Source: Dinochytrium kinnereticum | Lineage: Eukaryota; Chytridiomycota; Chytridiomycetes; Chytridiales; Chytridiaceae | Direction: 5' to 3' | Length of the DNA: 64,000 bases | Assembly: GCA_027604005.1 (NCBI GenBank) | Contig: JADGJT010000069.1 | Location: forward strand, 1 to 64,000 | In this document: positions 45,361 to 56,103 of the stretch, in pieces | Numbering within the stretch: the first letter of the stretch is position 1 | Layout of the letters: each line of letters begins with the position of its first letter | Translations under genes and position numbers: made by a program | The notes under the pieces: generated by a model | Databases searched by the model: none | Seen by the model: the letters and a program-made list of their open reading frames with translations, nothing else | What the model was told of the DNA's origin: nothing

Positions 45361-45832
45361 CAGTGATGCGTAGCGCATTGCATTGTTGGATGGCGGGGAA
45401 GGAGGAGGTGAGGTCGCGTAGGGGTTGAGGTTTTGGGAGGAAAGGTGTGCAACATCGCCGCCTCTGGTCTCACCAATTGGAACGTTGAAAGTAAAATCAA
45501 AAATATTTGTCCGTTGCTCAAGAACATAGAATTCACAGCACAGAGATGGGAGGTGAGCATCTGCAAACGAGACTTCCTGGACGGCGATCACATTGGTGCT
45601 GCTGGCAAGCAGTGCCTAGCGATTGATGGACGGGATCGGTGGTCGAGGGCGATGCATGCTGCTGCGGGGCGGACTTGGAACGGCGAGTTGATCTGGACAG
45701 CAGAACTAACGCTCCTTCCTTCTTATTCTTCTTCGTCTGTCTCGTCTCTCTTCACTCTGCATTTGGCGGTGCCGTGGATCAGACACTTCGGTACGTTTTG
45801 TTGCTGAGCCAGAGCGGCGTTACTGATGTCTT
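45361..45832. other. Intergenic / septin 5' flank
   Basis: Several open frames on both strands, including 45433-45807 plus, but none carries a motif or joins the septin frame: a strong-looking donor at 45791 would not give the right phase. Probably 5' UTR and promoter. Confidence 0.5.
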
Positions 45833-47438
45833 ATGTTTTGCGGCCAAACGCAGATTCCTATCGTCAAGAAAAACCCGACATCGGTCGTTGGTTTCCATAA
45901 CCTGCCCAACCAGGTTCACCGGAAATCTATCAAGAAGGGTTTCCAATTCACCATTATGGTGGTTGGTGAGTGATCATATCCCTTCCATAAGCTTGATCGC
46001 TTTCTTCCTTTTCTGTTGTTTGCTGATACCACTTCAAAAAAGGCGAGTCGGGTCTTGGAAAGTCGACCTTGGTGAACACCCTCTTCAACACTGCCCTGTA
46101 CCCCAACAAGGAGCCTAGGGAACCCTCCAATGAAACCCCCAAAACTGTGGAGATCCAGACCATCTCTGCCGACATTGAGGAGAATGGTGTGAAGCTCAAA
46201 CTCACTGTTATTGACACCCCCGGATTCGGAGACTACATCAACAATGAGGATTCTTGGAAACCCATTCTTGATAACATCGAGACTAGGTATGATGCTTACC
46301 TGGATCAGGAGAACCGCGTCAACCGGAAGAAGATAGTGGACACTCGTGTTCATGCGTGCATCTACTTCATTGCGCCTACCGGCCACTGCTTGAAGCCCCT
46401 TGATATCGAGTTCATGAGACGGCTTCATCACCGTGTCAACCTTATCCCAATCATTGCCAAATCCGACACTTTGACTGAGGACGAGATCAAGTCATTCAAG
46501 TTGAAGGTGAATTAGTTGAAAGCGAGCGTCTTTCTTTATTAAGCTGTTGTTAGATTTTGGAAGACATCAACTACCACAAGATTCAGATTTACCAGCCCCC
46601 TACCTATGAGGCCGACGATCCGGAAACCATCCAGGAAAACAAAGACATCATCGTAAGCTTCCCTTTTAGATTTTGGAGCACTTCTGTTTCTGTCATGCTT
46701 TGTTTTTATTGTCTGTTAAATTTCATGGTCGTTGTAGAACCGCATTCCTTTCGCTATCGTTGGATCCGATAAGGAGGTTGAGGTGAACGGAAAGAAGATC
46801 CGCGGAAGGAAGTATCCCTGGGGTTTCATTGAGGTTGACAACGAGGAGCATTGTGACTTTGTGAAGCTTCGTCAGATGCTTATCAGGACCCACATGGAGG
46901 AGCTGAAGGAGTTTACAAACGAGGTTCTGTACGAGAACTACAGGACGAGCAAGCTGGCTTCTGGAGGTCCCGATGGCATCAGCTCAAAGTAAGTCTCTTG
47001 TGTTTTTACATTTGTGAAGATAGTTCTCTTCTTTGGTGAAAACTGTTGATACTGAACGGTGATTTTGCTAGCCCCTTGGCCAAGTTCGAGGAGGAGCGTG
47101 CTGCCCATGACGCCAAAATGGCCAAGATGGAGGCGGAGATGAAGGCAGTTTTCCAGCAGAAGGTTGCTGAGAAGGAGGCAAAGTTGAAGCAGACCGAGGA
47201 AGAGGTGAGGCCTTGACGACTCATGCCTCTATCTCTTAGATGTTACTTAACTCATAATACTTTTTTTTTTTTGCCTTTCCTACTTTTACGCCGTCAGCTC
47301 TTTGCTCGTCACCGCGAAATGAAGGAGCAGCTTGAGAAGCAGCGAGCTGAGATGGAGGACAAGAAGCGCCGCCTCGCCGGACCTGGGACTCCTGATAAGT
47401 CCAAGGCCAAGCCTAAGCCTGGATTCTTCCAAAAATAA
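45833..47438 (+). CDS. CDC3: Septin, CDC3 group
   Basis: Starts [15 protein letters not shown], in frame with the septin core without splicing. Seen: [20 protein letters not shown] (polybasic), P-loop GESGLGKST, switch [46 protein letters not shown] (G4), the septin unique element [31 protein letters not shown], and a C-terminal coiled coil ([18 protein letters not shown]) ending [11 protein letters not shown]. The INNEDSW, FARHxEMKE and FQQKV strings are those of yeast Cdc3, placing it in that subgroup. Unlike yeast Cdc3 the P-loop is canonical, so GTP binding should be intact. Septins form filaments at division sites and also at the base of cilia. Introns are GT-AG. Confidence 0.93.
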
Positions 47439-47510
47439 AGATCTGGTCTCATTTCCTCGTTTATTTTATCAGAGTGTCGTCCCTTGCTGCTGCATCTCTG
47501 TTCAACGACC

Positions 47511-47530
47511 TCAGAATGTATACATTCTGA
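47511..47530. promoter_or_regulatory. 20-bp perfect palindrome between CDC3 and IFT81
   Basis: TCAGAATGTATACATTCTGA is its own reverse complement. It lies 72 bp after the CDC3 stop and about 97 bp before the IFT81 start, so it could be a dimeric factor site or a transcript-end hairpin. No family could be assigned. Confidence 0.4.
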
Positions 47531-47626
47531 AGAGGTCTGCGATAACAAGCATTCCAGATTGATGGAGCTTCTGCTTTCATTTTGTTATTTTTCCAAAAGA
47601 TTTGTCAACCGAATTTGTCACCAGCA

Positions 47627-50603
47627 ATGCGGGGACAACAACAATACGTTCCCCAGCCAGACCTGAAGCTGGTGGTGGAGCGACTGGCCCAACCACCCTT
47701 CTCCAGGAACTACTCGGTCATCCAGCTCCACGATGATGTTCCCATCCATGTCCTTCTCCAGCTTATCACGGACGTTGCTGCCTTCATCGATGAGGGGCAA
47801 GCAGGGCAGGCTGGTGGAGGTAATGGGCCCTCAGCGATGGGGCTTGGTAGCATGCCGACCATGTCTATGGGGATGTCGACGGGAATGGGCGGCCACACGG
47901 GGAATCCATCGTCCATCCATAAAATTGATATTAGGAATGAAGATCCAGAGGCGACGGCATGGAGGATTGGAGAGCTTTTGAGGGTTTTGAAGTATCGAGG
48001 GGCTAGTGACCTGTAAGCTCCTTTTCCTTTGTCTATGAGAAAACAGTTAAGGGATGTTAAATCTTTTTTGTGGTTTTTAGTGCTCTGTTGAGACAGAAGT
48101 TGCAAGGGGATGAGAGGTTGATGTTTTTGGATATTCTCACTTTCTTGTTGAGAGATGCTGCTGTTCATAAGAAGAGGGCTTATTTGGCCACCTTCTTGGA
48201 GGTTGCTGATATTCCATCAGAATTTATGCAAGACGATGGTTTGTGGCGTTGATCCCCCCCTGGTCGATTGTTTTCTTGTCATGCATTGTTGTTGTTTTTG
48301 ACTCAATACCACAGTCATACTTGAATTGAGCGAGCAGGTTTCTATGCTTCAAGAACAATTCAAAGAAGTGCATAAATACGTGGACGGGTTACGCGAAAAC
48401 GGTATGGCTCACCGTTCTGTTCAATGGATATGCTGACACACCTTCCCAAAAGGCAACGCAAACGCCGCGTCAAATTTAAAGCGAGAGATCCAAATGATGG
48501 AAGAAGAAAAACAACAAGTCATGAGTAAAATCACGCGGATAAAAAAGAAAGTTCAAGAGATCGTAAGAAACATCCAAAACTGGAACAGTTTGTCTAACCA
48601 CAGGCATTTAAAGCCGAATCATGAATCGTGGTTAGAGGCTGCAAAAGCTTTGAGAATCGAGCAGCAGGAAGAAGCAGGGATTGCAGAAAGGTTTTGGGCG
48701 TCTTGTCTAGTAGAGTAGGCACTAACTATATGAAATAATATTTAGAATCCGCGAGCAGAAAAACGCGGTGGTTTTAGCGGAAAAGAAGTACAGTATGGTT
48801 CAGCTGGAGTTGCGGGATGTGCGGGTGGGCAATATTTGTGCATGAATCAATGAAGGGGATTAACCTTATTCAATTTTAAGAATAACATGAACAACGCAGG
48901 CCCCGACGCACTTTTTGCTAAGATGGAGGAGGATTGTAAGATGAACAAGTACCTTGCGACGGAAAATCTGCCAAAAGTATTATCCCTAAGATCCTTTAAA
49001 TGTACTGATGCAAAATAGGCAATTGAAGAAGCCAAGCAAAACATTCGCGACCTAAACAAAGTCCTCAGCGAACCTCATTTAAGCGATTCTGAATTCGCGC
49101 GTCTCGATATTGAGATCAAGGAGCTAAGTGATGTCACTGCCAAACTCGCCGAAAAGAGGCTGCTTAAGAATAAGTAATCAATTTCACCATCAAACTTTCT
49201 TTAACCGAATCTATACAGCTCTGGAGACGACAAGCTTGCACTCTTCCGACAGCAGGCCACCATCATTGCGAGGAAAAAGGAGGGAACTGCCCAGAGACTT
49301 ACGACCTGTACTGAGCAGGTGATGAAGTTGAAGGAGGAGTTGGAAAAGAAAGAGGAACAGCTTAAGAGTGTTGCCGGAAATAAGGTGAGCCTTTTGGCTC
49401 TCCAGTTCGTTTAACAGTTTTGTAAGGTTCTCCGCGGGGAAGAATTCAAGCGATACGTTAGCGAGCTACGTGGAAAATCCAACATTTATAAGAGAAAAAA
49501 AGCGGAACTATCGGAAATGACGGGAGAGTTTGGTATTCTTCAGAGAACGGAGGAGGTTGGTCACTTAATCACCCCATGATCTAATAACCCTATGCAGATA
49601 CTTGGATCTCGCGTAAAAGCTATGGAATCTACCTTAACCGAGCTCGAAAAACGAAGTGGAGTTCTCGGATTCCATGAAGCCAAAGAAAGCCTCGAAAAGG
49701 TAACGCTGCTTACTTTTTTATCTTCATATTTACCCCTGAACTCCAGGTTTCAGAAAAGAAAGCGGAAGTGGATGAAGCTAAAGGAAAGACCTTGAACGAG
49801 ATCAGTGATATCATTCAAACACTGATGTCAACAATCAATGACAAGAAAGCTTTACTGGCGCCTGTTATCCAGGAGTTAAGGCAATTAAGAGCCAGAGCCG
49901 CAGAAGTTGAGACGGATTATTTGGAGAAGAAAAAGGTGTACGATGCGACTATGGTTGGAATTGAAAGGTGTGCGTATGAGTATATAGGGTGATGCTGATA
50001 TAGGGTTCAGTGAGACCACGCATATTCAAAACGAGGTGAAAGGATTCCAGCAGGATGTAGTGAATGATCAAAGCCGATATCATTATCTTCACAGTATGAT
50101 TACCAACGCTGAAATTTCTCAAGAAAGAGGTATGCTATCCTTTATATTTTTGTTTATCACGCCTGTATCCATCCTAATCATTACCACTGCAGTCCTTCAC
50201 GAAATGAAGGCCTACATCGGTGGAGACGATGTCATTGAGCTTCAACAAAAAGCCCGCGGCTTCAAAACTTACCGCGATCTTTATAACCGCAAGATTGTCG
50301 AGCAAGAGAACTTGAGCAAGAGTCTTAGAGATCAACAAAAGGATATTAAGGTAAAGAAGCCCATGATCGGGCTCAGACTAATTCCCTCAATCTTAGAACA
50401 AGTTCGACACGAGTATTAAGCAGATGGCGCTTTATGCGGATGTTAAGAAACTGCTTGAGCTGAAGGTGCAGCATAATAAGAGGCTGCTAAGTGGTGGGGG
50501 AAGCGTGGACTTGGGCTTTGAGGGGAAGGTTACTGTCTTTTTTTTTTCTTTTTCTTTTGCGCTAACTTTGAAGAAGATGACTCAGGACAGGCTCGTGCTA
50601 TGA
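47627..50603 (+). CDS. IFT81: Intraflagellar transport protein IFT81
   Basis: Many short exons. The N-terminal calponin-homology domain, which binds tubulin in IFT-B, reads LVVERLAQPPFSRNYSVIQL, WRIGELLRVLKYRG, KKRAYLATFLEVADIPSEFM. Long coiled coils follow with family markers: QMMEEEKQQVMSKITRIKKK, PDALFAKMEEDCKMNKYLA, KLALFRQQATIIARKKEGTA, VLRGEEFKRYVSELRGKSNI, ELRQLRARAAEVETDY, SRYHYLHSMI, KAYIGGD. The C-terminus TQDRLVL matches the conserved EDRLIL end. IFT81 pairs with IFT74 to carry tubulin into the flagellum. An insertion of about 40 Gly/Met-rich residues (57-96) sits inside the CH domain. The last intron is poly-T and the stop is at 50601-50603. Confidence 0.95.
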
Positions 50604-50763
50604 GATTGTTCTGAAGAGCATATTATAACTACAATTATCGACAAAGCCGGAGGACAGCCACAACCGCCATCTCCCTCCTTTCCTCACCTCTTTTCAGTGT
50701 ATGGAGAAATACAAAATATAAAAACAAGACCAAAAAATCGCGATGAGAGAAAAAGGGTTAATA

Positions 50764-52347
50764 TTACTTCTCAACAATCTGTGTTTTCTCAATCTTCTCA
50801 ACAATCGAGGCAATCCTCGAATGAAGCGACTCAAAATTCTTCTGAACCCTCTCTGAGTTCACCTCAATACTCTTCTCTAGCCCCTTAATGGCCTCCTCCA
50901 TCGTCTTCGTCGTTTCAACAACCTTCTTCTGCTCATCATCCACCAATCTCAGACTATCCGAAAAAACGCTAGCCTCCGTGTGCAGCCCTCTTAAAGCATG
51001 AAGTCGAGAGATGAGATGTGGGATGACTCCAATCAATGGATCGAGTTTGTCCAATGAGGCAAAAAGGTAATCCACTTTTCTCTCAGTTTCTGTTTGGGTC
51101 GCATGCATGTCGAGATCTGAGACGGCACTTGCAGCCGACCCGGCTGACAAGAATCTAGCATTCTGGTGTTCCTGCTGCTGTTTCTTCCTCAATTCCAACA
51201 GCCTCTCCATCTCAGCTGTCACAGTCTTCACGCGTCGGGAAACATTATCAAGGTGCCGAGGCTGGGTCAACAGGGCGAGATGGTGCTCTAGCCTTTCCAG
51301 CGCTCCAACAACATTCCCAGAGGTTTGGAGAATGGAGGTCAACCCGTCATCCCCAGCCTCCATTCCTTGAAGAAGGTGAACTCCGACGAGTCGTTCCACA
51401 TTCGTGAGACGCTTTTCGAGGTCTGCGACCTTCGAAAGTTGGGCTAGCCTTGCATTTTCTGGAGTGAAAAAGAGTTCGTATGTGACCATATCGCTGCGGG
51501 GTTGGTTGGTGGTGGTCTTTAATGAGTCGGGTTGAGTTGGTTCAGCGGCCGCAGATTCCTCCTTTGACTTCGAATCGCTTTTAAAGGCGTTGAGATGGGC
51601 GATCAGAGCCTTTTGGTACTCAGTTTGCCTGACTAAACTCCCAACTGCCGTGTCTCCTTCCGTGAAGACAACTGGATCCAGCCCGCCGTCCATTCTTTTG
51701 CTTATCCTCGAGAGCTCATCTTGAAGATGGTTCACCTGCTGAATAAGGATCTTGTGGCCGTACTTCCCCTTCTTCTTTCCTTGACGCTCTTCTGATGCGG
51801 ACTTTTCAACGGCCTTGTCGTCGCTCACAACGACCTCCTCCCCATCTTGACCAGCTGGGACGGTCAACTCAACCTCCTCGGAGCCCTTCTTCAAATCCAC
51901 CTCAAGCTGCTCAACTTCAAACATGAGCCTACGCAAGCGTTGAAGTTTTGTTTCGGGCTCATACGCATTGGGAGCCAACAGGATGGTGTAATCATCCCTC
52001 TCAGGTAAAGCTGGCCCGCCCTTCCTCCGAAGTCTCTTGAAATTCCGATGCTTCATTGACGAGATACGACCGGAATGATCTACTTCTCCTTGTTCATTTT
52101 GGGGCATGAAACGAGATGCGGCAACACTGAGTGAAACGGACCCTTTGACGATCTCAAGCTCGCCCTCATCGTCATCGTCTTCTTGGACGTCGTCGTCATA
52201 GTCGTGGTCGTCACCGTAAAGGCCAGAACCCCTATCATAATCGCGACGTAAGGCGATAGGATCTTTGGCCACAATGTCAGGTGTTTCGAATATCTCCTTG
52301 GCGGATAGGTCAATGTCCGGTAGGGAGCTGTACTTTGGGGTGGCCAT
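50764..52347 (-). CDS. DCTN2: Dynamitin, dynactin p50 subunit
   Basis: An intronless frame of 527 aa. The start MATPKYSSLPDIDLSAKEIF resembles [20 protein letters not shown] of animal p50, including the ETPDI segment. An acidic stretch (DDHDYDDDVQEDDDDEGELE) is followed by coiled coils with TKLQRLRRLMFEVEQLEVDL, the VTYELFFTPENARLAQLSKV block (SLVTYELHSRPEQ in human), ADLEKRLTNVERLVGV, and a C-terminal helical end with NFESLHSRIASIVEKIEKTQ. Dynamitin forms the shoulder of dynactin, the dynein activator. An in-frame ATG upstream at 52458 would add a non-conserved leader, so 52347 is preferred. Confidence 0.88.
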   Translation of the reverse strand: MATPKYSSLPDIDLSAKEIFETPDIVAKDPIALRRDYDRGSGLYGDDHDYDDDVQEDDDDEGELEIVKGSVSLSVAASRFMPQNEQGEVDHSGRISSMKHRNFKRLRRKGGPALPERDDYTILLAPNAYEPETKLQRLRRLMFEVEQLEVDLKKGSEEVELTVPAGQDGEEVVVSDDKAVEKSASEERQGKKKGKYGHKILIQQVNHLQDELSRISKRMDGGLDPVVFTEGDTAVGSLVRQTEYQKALIAHLNAFKSDSKSKEESAAAEPTQPDSLKTTTNQPRSDMVTYELFFTPENARLAQLSKVADLEKRLTNVERLVGVHLLQGMEAGDDGLTSILQTSGNVVGALERLEHHLALLTQPRHLDNVSRRVKTVTAEMERLLELRKKQQQEHQNARFLSAGSAASAVSDLDMHATQTETERKVDYLFASLDKLDPLIGVIPHLISRLHALRGLHTEASVFSDSLRLVDDEQKKVVETTKTMEEAIKGLEKSIEVNSERVQKNFESLHSRIASIVEKIEKTQIVEK

Positions 52348-52467
52348 TTTGAGGGTGGAGTGGTGATGTTGTAAATTTTCGTTTGCCGAAGATGCCAAAG
52401 AATGAATGCCATCAGCCAGCACACGCGTTGATGATATTAACAGATATCGTATTAACAAATGTACATT

Positions 52468-53196
52468 TCATTCTGCCAAAGGAATCATGACTTCGTTTGT
52501 TCGAAAGAACGGAATCGTCCAGGGAGGGTTGTAGCGGCAAGTGATGGCGCTGTTCTCATCCGTCTTGAGCGCAATGCTATCCTGCTTGCAGGCTTCTCTC
52601 AACTCTTTCTCCTTCTTCTTCCCAATCTCCTCTGACCAAAACCCTGAAAATGTAATAACAGCAAGAGTCTGTTGAGGAACCTCTTTGAGGGCCACGCGGG
52701 GATCCGAAGGGACAGGCAAGTCGCTAATCCTGCTGTACTTGCTCGGCATGACAAAAGACATACGTTGCATGCTGTCTCCAGTGCCTTCTGTCACGACTGG
52801 CGCGGTCATTTGGATTTTTTCCGATGGTCGTTCTGTGATGACTGGGGCCGTCATGGCGATCTCTGTGGGCTTCCCGTCGGCCCCTCGGACTTGGTTCTTA
52901 CCAAAGATGTAGTTTGCTAAAGGCCAGAAGCCACCAGAATCCCTGTCATTCCTGTTAAGCGGGAAGTTAGATTGCGGACACAGCGTTGGTGGCTCAAGTG
53001 AGGGATACCCACTTCTTGTCATTGGGGTCAAAGAGCACCTCTGCACGGACCTGCGGGTGATATCGACGTATCTCGTAGACCGGGTTCTTCGTGATCAAGT
53101 CATACTTCCTGCGCAGGCAAGAGAGAGTTGAGGAGGAGGTGCAGCGAAATGCTCTTACGGGGTCTCAACCGTGATTCTTCCCAAAAACATTGCCAT
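52468..53196 (-). CDS. SOUL heme-binding domain protein
   Basis: Exon 1 is short (MAMFLGRITVETP). The next exon reads KYDLITKNPVYEIRRYHPQV and RAEVLFDPNDKKW; the last has GGFWPLANYIFGKNQ, the doubled IAMTAPVITE / IQMTAPVVTE motif, MSFVMPSKYS and the C-terminal strand YNPPWTIPFFRTNEVMIPL, all typical of the SOUL/HEBP fold. These proteins bind heme or tetrapyrroles, but their physiological role is not settled. About 195 aa, no clear signal peptide. It diverges from the SLC41-like gene with 78 bp between start codons. Confidence 0.88.
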
Positions 53197-53274
53197 TTTC
53201 GCAAAAAGACACAATTGGATCTATTGCAATTGGCTGTGGCATTGCCCTCGACGGATTGTCTTGTAGAGGAGAGC

Positions 53275-54887
53275 ATGCGCTGGCGAGACGTTCTGACGCT
53301 CAAGCACGTCCCTGACTGGGATGTCGACCGTAATGTCGAGGGCAAGGAGGCGATGCTGCTGAATCTGAAGATGGAGCAGGAGGCACTCTCCGACGCTTTC
53401 TTTGCGTTCGGCAATCAGACATTTCTGCAGATGCTGCTGGCTGCTATCGTCCTCTTTGTGTCGGGCTTCGCCCTTGCAGAATTCAAGGTCTGAAGGATAA
53501 ATCTATAAATTAAATCGCTCATGTCCCTTAATCTTCTATCTTTCAGGACTGGAAGATCTTTGAGGAATCTCGCGAGCTCTTCGTTCTCGTCCCTTCCCAC
53601 ATTACTCTTGGAATTCTTCTTCAACTCGAATTGGCTTACAATCTGATTGGGAAGATTCGGTCGTCAAGTCTGTCAGTCAGTCAGACATTTGTCCACATCG
53701 GATTGATGCAAATTCGGTCATCCATTATGAGTCTTGCTCTTGGGCTTGTGACGTATATTATCGGGGCGTTTCAGTTTTTAAAGTCTGCAAATTATCCAAA
53801 GAAGACTTATGGAGAAGCTGATTTATATATTGTTTCGTCTTCTTTGGTGACGGGGGTCCTTAGCATTAGCTTAGGGTCCATATTCACCATCAGCATTGCT
53901 GTGATCAGCAGCTCATTTCGTTGGAGCAACGATGTTACAGGTAATTATTCACAAGATTACGATTTTCATGACTAATCGCTTAACAATACTAGCGTCTACG
54001 TTTATAGTGGGGTTAAACCACCTGTCCATTTCCTACATTTTATCAATATCCAGTGTTCTTATAGAAAAATTAGCAGGTAAAGGACTAGTCTCCTTAAAGT
54101 TGCCTTAATATTTCTAGATACATTCCTTCCATTCGTAATTGCAATCATCTTCCTTCTCCCTTTGCCAATCTGGTTCGCATTGGCCCAAAACGACGTACAG
54201 ACCAGAAAACAGCTTTACCAAGGGTTTCTTCCTCTCCTCCTCGCCTTGGTCGTCTCCACCATCACAGGCGTAGCCTTTGGTCTCGCTGTTGAACGCTACC
54301 CAGAAATTGCCCAATTGTTCCCTCTCTTCTGCGGGTTATCTGAAATCACATCCATTATTCATATGACAAGATGGAGGGTTCGGGAACGAATGAACGCTCT
54401 TCTGGAGAGTGAAGGCAAAACCTCACCGCCAGAGAAGATCAGTTACTCTGGCTCCTTTATCGACATGGCATGTGATGACCTAAACGAATCATTTGCATCA
54501 GACGAAAAATCCTTACTAGAAGTCTACTCCCGATCCATTAACATAGCAACTGGAAGATCCCAGTATAAAACGCTCCTGTTTCTCGAACTTCTTCTTCAAC
54601 TTATATCGGTTACCGTCTACTTTGCCTTCAACGTTGGCAATCATGATTCAACCGTTATATTCCCCATCACTTATTTGCTTGTCTATGGGTGCTTTTCGTC
54701 TTTAGCATTGCTCTTCGGCGGTTTAGGCGTACGGGGTTGGGGAAGGTTTGCTCCGTCAGCCTTTATCTTGGCCGGGATTGTGGCGGTGAGTCAACTTATG
54801 GGGACTTTATCGTTGATTGGGACCCTGTGGATATTGCTTTCGAGAGCGAAGGCGTCGGCTACGAAGGCGGTGGCAGTAATGGCTTGA
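53275..54887 (+). CDS. Divergent SLC41/MgtE-like divalent cation transporter
   Basis: About 10-11 hydrophobic segments over several exons after a cytosolic start (MRWRDVLTLKHVPDWDVDRN). The first MgtE-like half has TFLQMLLAAIVLFVSGFALA, then FVLVPSHITLGILLQLELAY, in the place of the (F/L)LVPPLLGLKGNLEM signature, then LMQIRSSIMSLALGLVTYII and SNDVTASTFIVGLNHLSIS, the equivalent of PDNVATPIAASLGD. The second half has LPIWFALAQNDVQTRKQLYQ, LLALVVSTITGVAFGL, and late helices with YLLVYGCFSSLALLFGG. SLC41 proteins exchange Mg2+ across membranes. The match is by pattern only and several acidic signature residues are replaced, so substrate is uncertain. Confidence 0.5.
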
Positions 54888-55124
54888 TTTTTGCTTGCTT
54901 TCAATATTTTGGGAGGCAAGCCAAAGTTGTTTATGCTTACTTTTTAATTTGTATTTATATTTGTGGATCACGAAAAAAGCCCGTATCATGCGGCTATACC
55001 CTATACTAATAAAACATTATTTTTAAAAGTATTAATGAATTTAACGCTTCTGAAGCCTTGATTTTGATCGTGACATCATTACAGAATAGACAATACAAAA
55101 GCAGAATAACGGAAGCTTTTACTG

Positions 55125-56036
55125 TTACTTGGCATCATTTTTCAGCAACCCCCTCACAGAGATATCATAGACAATCTCCTCAACCCGTTTCACTTCATAC
55201 TTCAAACCATCAAATCGTTTCCGCAGAATATCATTTTTAAGGTTCAGTAACTGAAATCCAGCATAAACCTCGGAGATGAACTGATGGATCTTCAACGGCT
55301 TTTCAAAGTCCCCTAAAATAACACTATTTCCAGCAAGTCGAGACTAAAAGAGGTGTTTGGTGGTCATTAAAAAAATTACTGAGATATCTTACAAGCTCTC
55401 CTGCAAGCGTTAATATTCCTTGCAAAAGTTCGTCAACAGTAATGTGGAAAACATGGATTTCACTTTTTATGTCGACTGTGCATCCCAATATCTCTTCAGC
55501 CTCCTTCACCGTCAAAAGCCTCCCAAACTCCAAGTAAATCAAATAGGAAGCGAGAAAGCAAGCTTGAAAAAAGCATCAGATGGTCGCTAAAGAAATAAAT
55601 GAAATATTACCGCTTTGCATGGTAGACGACCAGTACCCATTGAGTTTATAGAATTGGTTATCTGGTACTGTATCCGAAAGTTGTTTAATGACCGTCCGGA
55701 ATCTTTCGAAAGAAATGCGGGCTTTTGACGTTGCTTGGACTAGGGCTGGACGCCGTTAAGAAAATCAATATAAATGAGGCATTTCTCAACTGGCGTCGTC
55801 ATGGGCGGATTGGAATACACTGAGAATGACTCCTGATTAATGGAATTAGATTGCTCTGGTGTTATGATGCTTTGAGTACCGATTTCGCGGCATATTCTAT
55901 CTAGTTCCTGGCATTGGGCTTTGATATCCTGTTGAATGTTTAATACCTCATAGATACTTTGTATGGCTACATCTCTGAGGCGACGTTCTCCTTCCAGTGA
56001 TTTGGCCAAATCTTCAAAAATCTCATGCATTTCCAA
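55125..56036 (-). CDS. TSN: Translin (RNA/ssDNA-binding, C3PO subunit)
   Basis: Starts MEMHEIFEDLAKSLEGERRL (human MSVSEIFVELQGFLAAEQDI). Splicing from CREI through a GTACTC...CCAG intron joins ALVQATSKARISFERFRTVI, then NQFYKLNGYWSSTMQS, ACFLASYLIYLEFGRLLTVK, EILGCTVDI, VDELLQGILTLAGELVRY, RLAGNSVILGDFEKPLKIHQ, and the C-terminal signature LNLKNDILRKRFDGLKYEVK followed by VEEIVYDISVRGL. Translin forms an octameric ring and, with TRAX, the C3PO endonuclease that removes RISC passenger strands and trims tRNA 5' fragments. All-helical, about 225 aa. A TSNAXIP1-like gene is 40 kb away. TRAX itself is not in the window. Confidence 0.93.
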
Positions 56037-56103
56037 CTAATAATATATATGTTCGGACGTGAAAACATGACGCAAATATATTTATACTCGTTATGTACAG
56101 TTT

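Noticed and set aside
45433..45807. Candidate 5' coding exon for septin CDC3
   Set aside because: Splicing from its donor at 45791 would put the septin core out of frame; an ATG at 45833 starts the core directly.
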